Positions 1 through 6,907 are shown, numbered from the stretch's first letter. The stretch is DNA of 8,710 nt from Candidatus Heimdallarchaeota archaeon (GCA_023128635.1 JAGMDP010000197.1:1-8710), one strand, 5' to 3'. A program made the numbers and translations. The notes: a model not told the origin generated them from the letters alone.

Positions 1-13
1 TACTTAAAAAAAG

Positions 14-23
14 CATTTAATCA
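14..23 (+). promoter_or_regulatory. Possible TATA box of kynureninase gene
   Basis: An A-rich stretch (AAAAAAAG) resembling a BRE is followed by CATTTAATCA. An archaeal start about 25 bases downstream would give a leader of roughly 25 bases, long enough to include the Shine-Dalgarno site at 58-61. The match is weak and the region is AT-rich throughout. Confidence 0.3.
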
Positions 24-57
24 ATAGATTTTTCTTTTGAAAAGTATACACTCAAGC

Positions 58-61
58 GAGG
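58..61 (+). promoter_or_regulatory. Shine-Dalgarno site of kynureninase
   Basis: GAGG sits seven bases before the ATG at 69, within the context GCGAGGAATAGCT. It fixes the start codon and implies a leadered transcript, unlike the membrane protein gene near 6888. Confidence 0.6.
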
Positions 62-68
62 AATAGCT

Positions 69-1343
69 ATGAAATATGATTTTAATACAACAGAAGCCTG
101 TGCAAAAACCTTAGATGAACAAGATTCACTAGCAGAATATCGATCAAAATTCTTTATACCAAAAAATAAGATCTATGTGGATGGAAATTCATTAGGTTTA
201 ATGCCAAAACTTTCTGAAACATCTCTTTTAAGAATCATAGATGAATGGAAAACCATTGCTATTGATGGGTGGCTTGATGCTGAAAAGCCTTGGTTCTTTT
301 TTAGTGAAGACCTAGGAGCACAAATAGCTCCAATTGTAGGAGCAAAACCAGATGAAGTTGTAGCTACCGGGACAACAACTGTCAACTTACATGCATTAGT
401 AAGCTCTTTCTACAAACCAAAGGAAGGCTGCTCAAAACTTTTGGCGGACGAGTTGAATTTTCCCACAGATATCTATGCTCTAAAAAGTCAAGTGGCTCTT
501 AAGGGATATAATCCTGAATCTGAATTAATTCTTACTCCAAGTAAAGATGGTCGTGTTCTTGATGAAAAAGACATAGTTGATTTAATGACCGATGATGTCG
601 CACTAATAGTTTTGCCTTCAGTTTTGTATAGAAGTAGTCAACTCTTAGATATTCCTCACCTTACAAAAGAAGCACACAAACGAGATATCAATATTGGTTT
701 TGATTGCAGTCATTCTGTAGGGTTAGTTCCCCATAAATTCAATGAATGGGATGTAGATTTTGCTTTTTGGTGTAGTTACAAATATCTAAATGGTGGTCCT
801 GGGGCACCCGCTTTTCTTTATGTGAATAAAAAACACTTCAATGAATACCCAGGATTAGCCGGTTGGTTTGGTAATAATAAAGAAACACAATTCAATATGT
901 CTTTAGATTTTGAACCTGCTACAAGTGCTGGTCGATGGCAAATATCCTCCCCTGGGATAATTGGTGCTGCAGCAATTGAAGGTGCATTAGCAGTGACTTT
1001 AGAGGCTGGTATAGAAAATATCAGAGAGAAATCACTGAAATTAACTTCTTATTTAATTTATCTCGTTGACGAACTACTTGCAAAAAAACCTTACAATATT
1101 AGTATAGGAACTCCGAGAGACCCAAACAGAAGGGGTGGTCACATTGCACTTGAAAGAGAAGAATTTGCTTTCGAGATTTGTGAAGCATTAAAATCCCATG
1201 ATGTAGTTCCAGATTTTCGACCAAAGAATATTGTACGAATCGCTCCCATAGCACTCTATAATACTTATCAAGATGTATGGAATGTAGTTCAAATTCTGAA
1301 GCGAATAATTGATGATAAAGAGTATGAGCAATTCATAAAATGA
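69..1343 (+). CDS. kynU: Kynureninase (PLP-dependent, fold type I)
   Basis: Cytosolic pyridoxal-phosphate enzyme expected to cleave L-kynurenine (or 3-hydroxykynurenine) to anthranilate (or 3-hydroxyanthranilate) plus alanine. The 424 residues match the family length. Recognisable motifs in order are DGNSLGL (38-44), the cofactor-phosphate region GTTTVNLHAL (101-110), FPTDIYALKSQ (131-141), FDCSHSVG (211-218) with D212 as the likely partner of the PLP pyridine nitrogen, SYKYLNGGPG (236-245) with K238 as the Schiff-base lysine, GWFGN (265-269) and ISSPG (292-296). The start is supported by a GAGG Shine-Dalgarno seven bases upstream. No other kynurenine-pathway gene is adjacent; the next gene is a peptidase 85 bases downstream with its own TATA-like box. 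Family assignment is firm. Substrate preference is inferred. A related class V aminotransferase-fold enzyme is the main alternative, but the FPTD and GWFG motifs argue against it. Confidence 0.88.
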   Translation: MKYDFNTTEACAKTLDEQDSLAEYRSKFFIPKNKIYVDGNSLGLMPKLSETSLLRIIDEWKTIAIDGWLDAEKPWFFFSEDLGAQIAPIVGAKPDEVVATGTTTVNLHALVSSFYKPKEGCSKLLADELNFPTDIYALKSQVALKGYNPESELILTPSKDGRVLDEKDIVDLMTDDVALIVLPSVLYRSSQLLDIPHLTKEAHKRDINIGFDCSHSVGLVPHKFNEWDVDFAFWCSYKYLNGGPGAPAFLYVNKKHFNEYPGLAGWFGNNKETQFNMSLDFEPATSAGRWQISSPGIIGAAAIEGALAVTLEAGIENIREKSLKLTSYLIYLVDELLAKKPYNISIGTPRDPNRRGGHIALEREEFAFEICEALKSHDVVPDFRPKNIVRIAPIALYNTYQDVWNVVQILKRIIDDKEYEQFIK

Positions 1344-1384
1344 AATGGTTTTTCATAAAGACCAAAAGATTAAATTTCCTATAA

Positions 1385-1397
1385 TTTTTTTTAAATT
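1385..1397 (+). promoter_or_regulatory. T-tract and TATA-like element between kynU and pepF
   Basis: Eight T residues (1385-1392) run into TTTAAATT (1390-1397). The T-tract could end the kynureninase transcript. The TATA-like part, centred near 1394, would place transcription start near 1420, giving a very short leader for the ATG at 1429. No clear purine-rich BRE precedes it, so the promoter assignment is tentative. Confidence 0.4.
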
Positions 1398-1428
1398 AGC
1401 ACACCCAAATGAGGAAAGATGAATTTTA

Positions 1429-3213
1429 ATGACAAAACCTGAAATAGCTTGGGATTTATCAGTTGTTTTTCCAAGTGTGACTGATCCATCTATTGAAAAA
1501 GCAATAGAATCTATTCTGAAAGCTGCGGATGAATTAGTTACAAATTACCAAGGAAAGATTATCAATTTCTCAAGTAAAGAACTTCTAAACTTACTACAAG
1601 AATATGAAAAATACCTTGTTGAAACAAGAAATCTAGGTATGTTTTCAAGACTAACATTTTCTGCAAATATGACAATACCTGCATCACAAAAACTCTTTGA
1701 CAGAGTAAATAAACTACAAGCAAATTTGAGTAAGAAATTAGCATTCATGACTTTAGAAATTGGAAAATTGGTCCATAGTAAACCTGGACTAATTACTGAT
1801 AAAAATTTAGCAAAATATAAACACTACCTTGAAAGATTGAAAAGAGCTGTTCCACATCAACTATCTGAAATTGAAGAGCAGTTAATAATCGAGAAAGATC
1901 AATTTGGTTTAAGAGGTTGGTCCCAACTACAAAGTAAATGGTTAAACACCAGATTTTTCGAAGTAGAAGTTGAAGGCGAGAAGAAAAAACTATCTTACGG
2001 TGAGGCGAATTCCCTTCTTCCACATCCTGATAGAGCTACAAGAAAATCTGCTAATCAAGCAATTTATGAGCTATTAAAAGAAGATGGTGAACTGTTTACA
2101 TCAGCTCTGCGAAATATTACTAATGATTGGATAAGTGTTACAAAAAGACGACAATATGATTCAGAGATGCATGCGAGTTTAATTGCAAATGACATAGATC
2201 AGAAAACAATTGATAGTTTGTTAAAAACTATAGATAAAAGTTCACCTATCTATAGACGATATTTGCAGTTGAAAGCTAAACTTCTTGGCTTGCCTAAATT
2301 AGCAAGTTACGATATTGTTGCACCTTTGCCTGATGCACCAGATATTTCCTATGATTATGAAAAAGCAAAAGAATTATCGATTGCTGCTTATGGCAAATTT
2401 GATGATGAATATGCTTTTGCAACAAGAGATATGTTCGAGAAAAATCGGGTGGATGCTTCTGCAAGATTTGGTAAAAGAAATGGTGCTTTTTGTGCAAGTT
2501 GGTTCAAAGGACAATCGGCTTTCATTCTACAAAGTTTCAATGATTCTTTATCTGGCGTCTATACTTTAGCACATGAACTAGGTCATGCAACACACGACTA
2601 CTATTTTACTCGAGAGCAAACAATTCTAAACAGTAGTATTCCTATGATTGTTGCAGAAACAGCATCAATTTTTGGAGAATTACTTATAACAGATTTGCTG
2701 TTGAGTCAAGCTCAAAGTGACAAAGAAAAGATAGCAATTATTTCAAGAGTACTCGATGGTGCAGGAATGGCAGCATTTCAAGTTACAGCTAGAGCATGGT
2801 TCGAACAAGATATGTATGATGCCATAAAACGTGGAGAATTCTTGGATTATCAGACAATAAGCAATTTCTGGATAAAAAACAGGGACAGAATCTATGGAGA
2901 TGTCATCGAATGGCAAGATGTTATGGATGCAGAATGGACCATGAAGGTTCACTATTATATGGCAAACTTCAGATTCTACAATTATCCGTATGTTTACGGG
3001 CAACTCTTCGTTTATGCTTTATACCAGAAATATCTTGAGGAAGGAAAGGATTTCATACCAAAATTCAAGAAAGTCTTGTCTGCAGGAAGCAGTATTTCAC
3101 CAAAAGAAATCGGTGATATTTTTGGTTTAGATATCTCTGATCCTGAATTCTGGAAACTTGGAATAAAACGTTACAAGTATTTTGTGGATGAATTAGAGAA
3201 ACTTGTAAAGTAA
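1429..3213 (+). CDS. pepF: Oligoendopeptidase F family zinc metallopeptidase (M3B)
   Basis: Predicted cytosolic zinc endopeptidase that cuts short peptides during peptide turnover. The 594 residues are typical of the pepF/M3B group. The N-terminus carries the usual WDLS..FP opening (residues 8-14), followed by the helical PepF N-terminal domain and the M3 catalytic domain in the C-terminal two thirds. The zinc site is HELGH (382-386), with E383 as catalytic base and E410 in IVAETAS as third ligand, 24 residues after the second histidine. The Tyr-rich stretch YNYPYVYGQLF near the C-terminus matches the substrate-binding region of this family. There is no signal peptide or membrane segment. A GAGG lies 14 bases before the chosen ATG, further than usual, but the protein N-terminus fits the family. 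The catalytic residues are intact. It follows kynureninase on the same strand but probably has its own promoter. Confidence 0.93.
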   Translation: MTKPEIAWDLSVVFPSVTDPSIEKAIESILKAADELVTNYQGKIINFSSKELLNLLQEYEKYLVETRNLGMFSRLTFSANMTIPASQKLFDRVNKLQANLSKKLAFMTLEIGKLVHSKPGLITDKNLAKYKHYLERLKRAVPHQLSEIEEQLIIEKDQFGLRGWSQLQSKWLNTRFFEVEVEGEKKKLSYGEANSLLPHPDRATRKSANQAIYELLKEDGELFTSALRNITNDWISVTKRRQYDSEMHASLIANDIDQKTIDSLLKTIDKSSPIYRRYLQLKAKLLGLPKLASYDIVAPLPDAPDISYDYEKAKELSIAAYGKFDDEYAFATRDMFEKNRVDASARFGKRNGAFCASWFKGQSAFILQSFNDSLSGVYTLAHELGHATHDYYFTREQTILNSSIPMIVAETASIFGELLITDLLLSQAQSDKEKIAIISRVLDGAGMAAFQVTARAWFEQDMYDAIKRGEFLDYQTISNFWIKNRDRIYGDVIEWQDVMDAEWTMKVHYYMANFRFYNYPYVYGQLFVYALYQKYLEEGKDFIPKFKKVLSAGSSISPKEIGDIFGLDISDPEFWKLGIKRYKYFVDELEKLVK

Positions 3214-3227
3214 TTCTATTTATTTTT

Positions 3228-3256
3228 CGGTCATTTTTACGACCGTCTTTTTTTTT
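3228..3256 (+). terminator. Hairpin plus T-run terminator after pepF
   Basis: A perfect five-base-pair stem, CGGTC (3228-3232) with GACCG (3241-3245), encloses an eight-base AT-rich loop and is followed, after TC, by nine consecutive T residues (3248-3256). It begins 15 bases after the pepF stop. On the minus strand the methyltransferase stop is followed at once by its own run of six T residues (3259-3264 in plus coordinates). Both convergent genes therefore have an exit signal here. Confidence 0.65.
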
Positions 3257-3265
3257 ATAAAAAAT

Positions 3266-3937
3266 TCACTTTCTTATTATGCAGAAGATGCTAGACAAAT
3301 CAATTTCTTGTATAGAACCTTTCAAATTCATCTTCTGAAGTAAATTCTGAAAATCATTTTTTGAGAACGTAGTTGCAATAAAACCATCTTTACAGACTAT
3401 AAAACCATTGCCTGTTTTTTCATAATCAATTTCTCCAAGTAATTCTTCTTCAGATTGAAGAATGAACCACTTTAATCTTTCCTCCCAGAAATTTTCAGAA
3501 TAGCTTGAAAGGATAAGTTTACCATTTTTTTTAGTTATTCTCAAGCTTTCTCTTAACAATACTTCTGGTTCTACTTTAAATGCTGAAATACCATTTTGTA
3601 TAGCAATAACCGTATCAAATGTTTCTTCTTTAAAGTTTAGTGAATTTGCATTCATTTGATGAAGCTCAATGTTTCTATAATCTAGCAAATATTCCTTAGC
3701 TAATTCCAAACTCTCAAAAGATGTATCAATGCCAACAACTTTTGATGCATGTTTTGCTAATTCTCTCAGAACTCTTCCATAACCACATCCCAATTCCAAT
3801 ACTGTATCTGAAGAATGAATGTGTTTAAGTACAAAATTAATTTCTGCTTTCAAATATTGCTTAATTCTTGGGGAAGCAATATCATAACAACGTTTCAATT
3901 TATTTGCTGAAAGTTTTTTGGAATAATATTCTCTCAT
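3266..3937 (-). CDS. Class I SAM-dependent methyltransferase, substrate unknown
   Basis: Soluble methyltransferase of 223 residues with a Rossmann-type fold. Motif I is VLELGCGYGR (46-55), the acidic residue ending strand 2 is D71 in VVGID, and a motif III/IV-like strand is FDTVIAIQN (107-115). The post-core region ends in SSIFCIIRK. The N-terminal segment (residues 4-31), containing YYSKKLSANKLKRCYDIA and SPRIKQYLKAEI, is a pattern I associate with a group of prokaryotic methyltransferases annotated only as methyltransferase domain proteins. It could be a substrate-recognition cap. No membrane segment is present. The neighbours give no substrate clue: it converges with pepF and diverges from the DUF3303-like gene. 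The ATG is chosen because this conserved segment begins just after it. Confidence 0.85.
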   Translation of the reverse strand: MREYYSKKLSANKLKRCYDIASPRIKQYLKAEINFVLKHIHSSDTVLELGCGYGRVLRELAKHASKVVGIDTSFESLELAKEYLLDYRNIELHQMNANSLNFKEETFDTVIAIQNGISAFKVEPEVLLRESLRITKKNGKLILSSYSENFWEERLKWFILQSEEELLGEIDYEKTGNGFIVCKDGFIATTFSKNDFQNLLQKMNLKGSIQEIDLSSIFCIIRK

Positions 3938-3970
3938 AGCTTATTCGAGATAAATAATGAGTTAAGTTAG

Positions 3971-3980
3971 TAATAAAAAT
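3971..3980 (-). promoter_or_regulatory. Possible TATA box of methyltransferase gene
   Basis: On the minus strand ATTTTTATTA lies about 35-43 bases before the ATG, which would give a leader of about a dozen bases. A second AT-rich candidate (3950-3957) is too close to the start codon to fit. The region 3938-4128 separates two divergent genes and holds no convincing ORF or RNA. Confidence 0.3.
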
Positions 3981-4072
3981 TCTTTGTCTGTTTAGTAGAA
4001 TTAGCTAAATTCAAATTTTTATCCTATTAAAATGTGTAGCAATTTGACATTTCCACTTAAAGATACAAAATA

Positions 4073-4080
4073 CTAAATAG
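4073..4080 (+). promoter_or_regulatory. Possible TATA box of DUF3303-like gene
   Basis: CTAAATAG, about 52 bases before the ATG at 4129, would give a leader near 26 bases. CTTAAAG at 4056-4062 is an alternative. No strong Shine-Dalgarno precedes the start; only TGATGATAA lies there. Confidence 0.35.
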
Positions 4081-4128
4081 TATGAAAAGCGAATTAGAAA
4101 ATTGCGTTAAATTAAGAGTTGATGATAA

Positions 4129-4413
4129 ATGCATTTTGTTGTTTTTTGGGAATATGATCCAGATGAATTGGAGAATGTCATAAAAAGACTTAGAGAGTTT
4201 AATAAAGAAATTAAAAAGAATCCAAAAAAATATCCAAAAATGACTTTTGGTCCTTTTCTTTTTGGTGGAGAGTCAAAAGGAATCAACGCTTGTATTATTG
4301 AAGATGAAGAACAACCTGTGAATTTTCATTTATATTTTCAAGCAGAATTAAAAATGAGTTTTGTTCCTATTGTTGAAGTTGACACTGCTTTTGATTTGAT
4401 ATCAAAAAAATAG
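4129..4413 (+). CDS. Small DUF3303-like protein
   Basis: A 94-residue soluble protein. Its opening FVVFWEYDPDELE, the central YPKMTFGPFLFGGESKG (residues 35-51), the NFHLYFQAE stretch and the closing FVPIVEVDTAFDLI match my memory of the DUF3303 family (PF11746). These are short alpha/beta-barrel-like proteins, common in archaea and some bacteria, with no established biochemical role. The length is the usual one for the family. The gene stands alone between a divergent methyltransferase and a convergent transporter, so context adds little. It lacks cysteine or histidine clusters that would suggest a metal site. A dimeric ligand-binding or monooxygenase-like ferredoxin fold is possible but is only an inference. 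Confidence 0.78.
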   Translation: MHFVVFWEYDPDELENVIKRLREFNKEIKKNPKKYPKMTFGPFLFGGESKGINACIIEDEEQPVNFHLYFQAELKMSFVPIVEVDTAFDLISKK

Positions 4414-4430
4414 TCTTTCGTTAAAATTAC

Positions 4431-4438
4431 TTTTTTTT
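4431..4438 (+). terminator. T-tract terminator after DUF3303-like gene
   Basis: Eight consecutive T residues lie 17 bases after the TAG stop, without a clear hairpin, as is common for archaeal termination. It sits in the 32-base gap between two convergent genes. Confidence 0.5.
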
Positions 4439-4445
4439 ATTCTAT

Positions 4446-5732
4446 TTAACTAGTTGACTCTGTGGTTTTTGGCTCTCCTATGAAAAGAAATCCTAGTGAT
4501 GAAAGGAATCTGCCTGCAGCTATAATCATTAATAAAACAAATATTGTAAGCCAATCATTCTTGATTGTTATAAAATCTGCAATTAACCCCATTATCAATG
4601 ATCCAAGAAATGTCGAAATACCAATGAATAAATTATGAATACCTGTATAGGTTCCTTTTTGTTCCTCTGGTGCACAATCCAGAATATAGCTATTTTGCCC
4701 TACCCAGTATAGTGCATTGCATAATCCACTTGTGGCTCCTGCAATTGCTAAATGCCACCAATAAGGTAACCAGTAAATTGTTATAGCCAAGTTTATTGGA
4801 ACGTAGAACATCCCAACTCTTCCGATGAAAAGAAGTGTTGTCTTTTTCACTCTATTAATTAAAGGATTAATTGCTATTAATATTATAACTTGAAATAAAC
4901 AAAAGAATCCCCAAACCCAAGTGTTTTCCTTATTTGTTGCGAAGGTTCCTCTAACTAATGGAAAAATTGGCCATCCAATTGACATACAAAAGGCAACGAC
5001 ACTATTTATCAAAACGAATTTTCTAAAAGTTTTATTTTCTTTGATAGGTTTAAGTGAAAAAATTCTTTGGTCTGTGATTTTTTTCACTTTAGGTTCATAG
5101 AGAAACAAGCTAACAACAGCACATACTACGAAAAGAGCTGCAGTTATTTCAAATATTATCACGAATTGCATTGGATTTGTTTCTCCGAGATCTCCCAGAA
5201 AACCGACAATAATTAAATATACGAGTGTTGCTCCCCCACCAATAATTGTAATTAAACTAATTAATCCAGTTCTATTTTTCTTTGTAGTAAGATCTCCTTG
5301 CAATGCTGTAAAGGATGGAAAGAAACTTGCAAAACCTAATGAAAATCCAACTACAGCTCCTACTAAAACCCATTCATTCTGGATTAATGGAAATAGTGCA
5401 AGTGATATACCACTTCCAAGAAGACCAAGAAACATCATAATTTTACGACCGATATTATCAGAAATACGCCCAAAGGTAGATTGAAATGTTTGCTGAATGA
5501 GATTTCTTAAGGAAGTAATTAATGAGAGTGCAGTTGTGGAAGATTCGAGAAAAACGGCATATAAGCCCAAGAAAGTTCTCGCAACAAATATAGCCGCGTT
5601 TGAAATACCTGCTAAAGAAAATAATCTTAATTTATAACTTTTGGATTGCCTTTTCTCATCTATTGTCTCTTGTGAGTCTATCTCTGCTGTTTCTACTTTC
5701 ATATCCTTCACAAATTTATAACACCTATCCAT
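4446..5732 (-). CDS. Major facilitator superfamily transporter
   Basis: Integral membrane secondary transporter with about 12 hydrophobic segments in two halves. The first half carries the loop 2-3 signature GRISDNIGRK (88-97), which is MFS motif A. The second half carries DCAPEEQKGTYTGIHN (352-367), a loop pattern of drug- and sugar-type MFS members. The central cytoplasmic loop (about 213-237) is short and lysine-rich. The N-terminal tail of about 35 residues is charged. The substrate cannot be named from sequence. Efflux of small molecules is a common role for such orphan MFS genes. The start is uncertain: the first ATG is at 5732, but a strong TATA box (5744-5751) predicts transcription beginning near 5721, which favours the in-frame ATG at 5702 (residue 11). 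A winged-helix gene lies upstream on the same strand, separated by a T8 terminator. Confidence 0.88.
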   Translation of the reverse strand: MDRCYKFVKDMKVETAEIDSQETIDEKRQSKSYKLRLFSLAGISNAAIFVARTFLGLYAVFLESSTTALSLITSLRNLIQQTFQSTFGRISDNIGRKIMMFLGLLGSGISLALFPLIQNEWVLVGAVVGFSLGFASFFPSFTALQGDLTTKKNRTGLISLITIIGGGATLVYLIIVGFLGDLGETNPMQFVIIFEITAALFVVCAVVSLFLYEPKVKKITDQRIFSLKPIKENKTFRKFVLINSVVAFCMSIGWPIFPLVRGTFATNKENTWVWGFFCLFQVIILIAINPLINRVKKTTLLFIGRVGMFYVPINLAITIYWLPYWWHLAIAGATSGLCNALYWVGQNSYILDCAPEEQKGTYTGIHNLFIGISTFLGSLIMGLIADFITIKNDWLTIFVLLMIIAAGRFLSSLGFLFIGEPKTTESTS

Positions 5733-5743
5733 TGACAGCTAGC

Positions 5744-5755
5744 TATTTAAATTTC
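5744..5755 (-). promoter_or_regulatory. BRE/TATA promoter of MFS gene
   Basis: Read on the minus strand, GCGAAATTTAAATAG joins a purine-rich BRE-like element to a near-consensus archaeal TATA box (TTTAAATA, 5751 to 5744). Start sites about 26 bases downstream would fall near 5721, inside the annotated gene start, giving a leader near 19 bases for the ATG at 5702. Confidence 0.6.
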
Positions 5756-5817
5756 GCTTTATTGACGCTTTCCATATTCCTTTGAAAGCTTTACTTTGTT
5801 CACCAAATAGATTGGAT

Positions 5818-5825
5818 AAAAAAAA
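5818..5825 (-). terminator. T8 tract after winged-helix gene
   Basis: Eight T residues on the minus strand begin nine bases after the TGA stop of the winged-helix gene. They probably end the membrane protein/winged-helix transcript before the MFS promoter. Confidence 0.5.
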
Positions 5826-5833
5826 TTAGTCCA

Positions 5834-6172
5834 TCAGTAGTCCAATTTCCTTAGAGCATCTCTTGCAGGAATCAGAATCTCGAATAGTGTTTTCATGCCT
5901 TTTATAGAAATTTTATATCTCTTAATGCTTATCTCTTGAGCTTCAAATTGCTCCTTGTTTTCCTCAATAACTTGTATGAAACCTCTTTCTTCCATGTCAC
6001 TTAGAATTTCTATGAGTTTATGATAATCACTAACTGCAGAACTCCGTATAGCATAAAATGAGAGTCCCAGTTTTTGGTCATCGGATGACCCATCCTCACA
6101 TTGAGCTAGTTTAGAGAGAATGGCTATCCATTTATCTAAATCGTCGCTTCTACGCTTCAATCTATTTATCAA
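5834..6172 (-). CDS. Winged helix-turn-helix protein, putative transcriptional regulator
   Basis: A 112-residue protein with the archaeal single-domain winged-helix pattern (ArnR1/HTH_45-like). A first helix, DDLDKWIAILSKLAQ (10-24), is followed by a putative turn and recognition helix around SAVSDYHKLIEILSDMEERGFIQVI (45-69). A wing with KRYKISIKG (84-92) and a final helix, MKTLFEILI (93-101), follow. It probably binds DNA and regulates nearby genes; the target is unknown. No cofactor-binding domain is present. The start is inferred: no ATG occurs before residue 60, and the TTG at 6172 is the best non-ATG start, as the frame is closed by TAA at 6197-6199. It lies 53 bases after the membrane protein gene with no T-tract between, so the two are probably co-transcribed. 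Confidence 0.75.
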   Translation of the reverse strand: MINRLKRRSDDLDKWIAILSKLAQCEDGSSDDQKLGLSFYAIRSSAVSDYHKLIEILSDMEERGFIQVIEENKEQFEAQEISIKRYKISIKGMKTLFEILIPARDALRKLDY

Positions 6173-6225
6173 CTCACACTGTTTTAAGACTGATTTTTAC
6201 TTGGTAAGATTTCTTCATTATCTGT

Positions 6226-6888
6226 CTACTTTTGATCCTCTTTCATCAACCGATCAAAATTATCGAGGACTTTTTCCATTGCACTTTCATAACTTAATGA
6301 AATAACTCGCAAACGCATGTATTTTTGAAGAGAAGTGAATACAATGTAACTAATCATGTAACCTAATGCTAAGTAAAGTGTAACACTGATAACCATGGAG
6401 GGAATATTTGTCAAGTAGTATTCAATGAATAAATCACTTGAAGACCGATATTTACTAAGAATCCATACAAATCTCAAGAAACTAAATAATCCAGAGATTA
6501 ATACTACAACAATCAAGTAAACAAACAAATCTCTCAAAACTTTCATAGATCTTGAAATCTCAGTTTGAAATGTTCGGAAATTTAAACTACTATCTTGATC
6601 GATTATCTGCTCTTCTTCTAATTGCAACCTGATTTTCTCTGTTCTTGTTAAATACCAAACAATTAACACATAAGCAATAAGGCCTAAGCATATCGTTAAA
6701 GAGCTAGATAGAATGACTTTTTGTGCAAGCTCTAAATTCGGTGTATATGAAGTGATTACGTTTGAGATGTATCGCTCTTGGATTCCTGCATATAGGAAAT
6801 CAATTGCTAGTATGACTCCCGCAAGTATTATGGATCCTAATGATAATGCAATAATGAAAATTATCTTATCTTTCTTTTCGGGTTTCAT
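6226..6888 (-). CDS. Four-helix membrane protein, unknown function
   Basis: A 220-residue integral membrane protein that I do not recognise as a named family. Hydrophobic segments lie at about 9-34, 56-80, 120-145 and 161-186. A charged, glutamate-rich cytoplasmic loop (81-119) joins segments 2 and 3, and the C-terminal tail (188-220) is charged and likely helical. By the positive-inside rule the lysine-rich N-terminus, the middle loop and the C-tail should be cytoplasmic, leaving two short outer loops. There is no recognisable catalytic motif or cysteine pair. It begins just after its own TATA box and is followed by the winged-helix gene in the same apparent transcript. A sensor, anchor or partner for that regulator is possible but not shown. 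Confidence 0.72.
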   Translation of the reverse strand: MKPEKKDKIIFIIALSLGSIILAGVILAIDFLYAGIQERYISNVITSYTPNLELAQKVILSSSLTICLGLIAYVLIVWYLTRTEKIRLQLEEEQIIDQDSSLNFRTFQTEISRSMKVLRDLFVYLIVVVLISGLFSFLRFVWILSKYRSSSDLFIEYYLTNIPSMVISVTLYLALGYMISYIVFTSLQKYMRLRVISLSYESAMEKVLDNFDRLMKEDQK

Positions 6889-6907
6889 GGCAATATCTTT
6901 GATTCTC

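Noticed and set aside
1409..1429. Six-codon frame overlapping the pepF start (ATGAGG...TAATG)
   Set aside because: Too short to judge. The overlap with the pepF ATG could allow translational coupling, but it more likely reflects the chance AT-rich leader.
2315..2569. Plus-strand open frame of 84 codons inside the peptidase gene
   Set aside because: It overlaps the zinc-peptidase frame, which has intact family motifs throughout; its translation has no recognisable pattern and is rich in Met/Leu as expected of an AT-rich shadow frame.
2743..3003. Minus-strand open frame of 86 codons opposite the peptidase gene
   Set aside because: It is antisense to the conserved C-terminal part of pepF and has no promoter or ribosome-site support.
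3938..4128. Possible small RNA or riboswitch in the divergent intergenic region
   Set aside because: I see no stable GC-rich stem or recognisable aptamer; AT-rich promoter elements explain the stretch.
4082..4183. Short open frame (about 33 codons) beginning at an ATG before the DUF3303-like gene
   Set aside because: It runs in another frame into the DUF3303-like gene and has no family pattern; the frame at 4129 matches the known family from its first residues.
5812..5851. TTGGA...TCCAA inverted match and repeated AGTCCA near the winged-helix gene end
   Set aside because: The arms are only five bases and about 30 bases apart in an AT-rich region, and part lies in coding sequence; chance is the simpler explanation.
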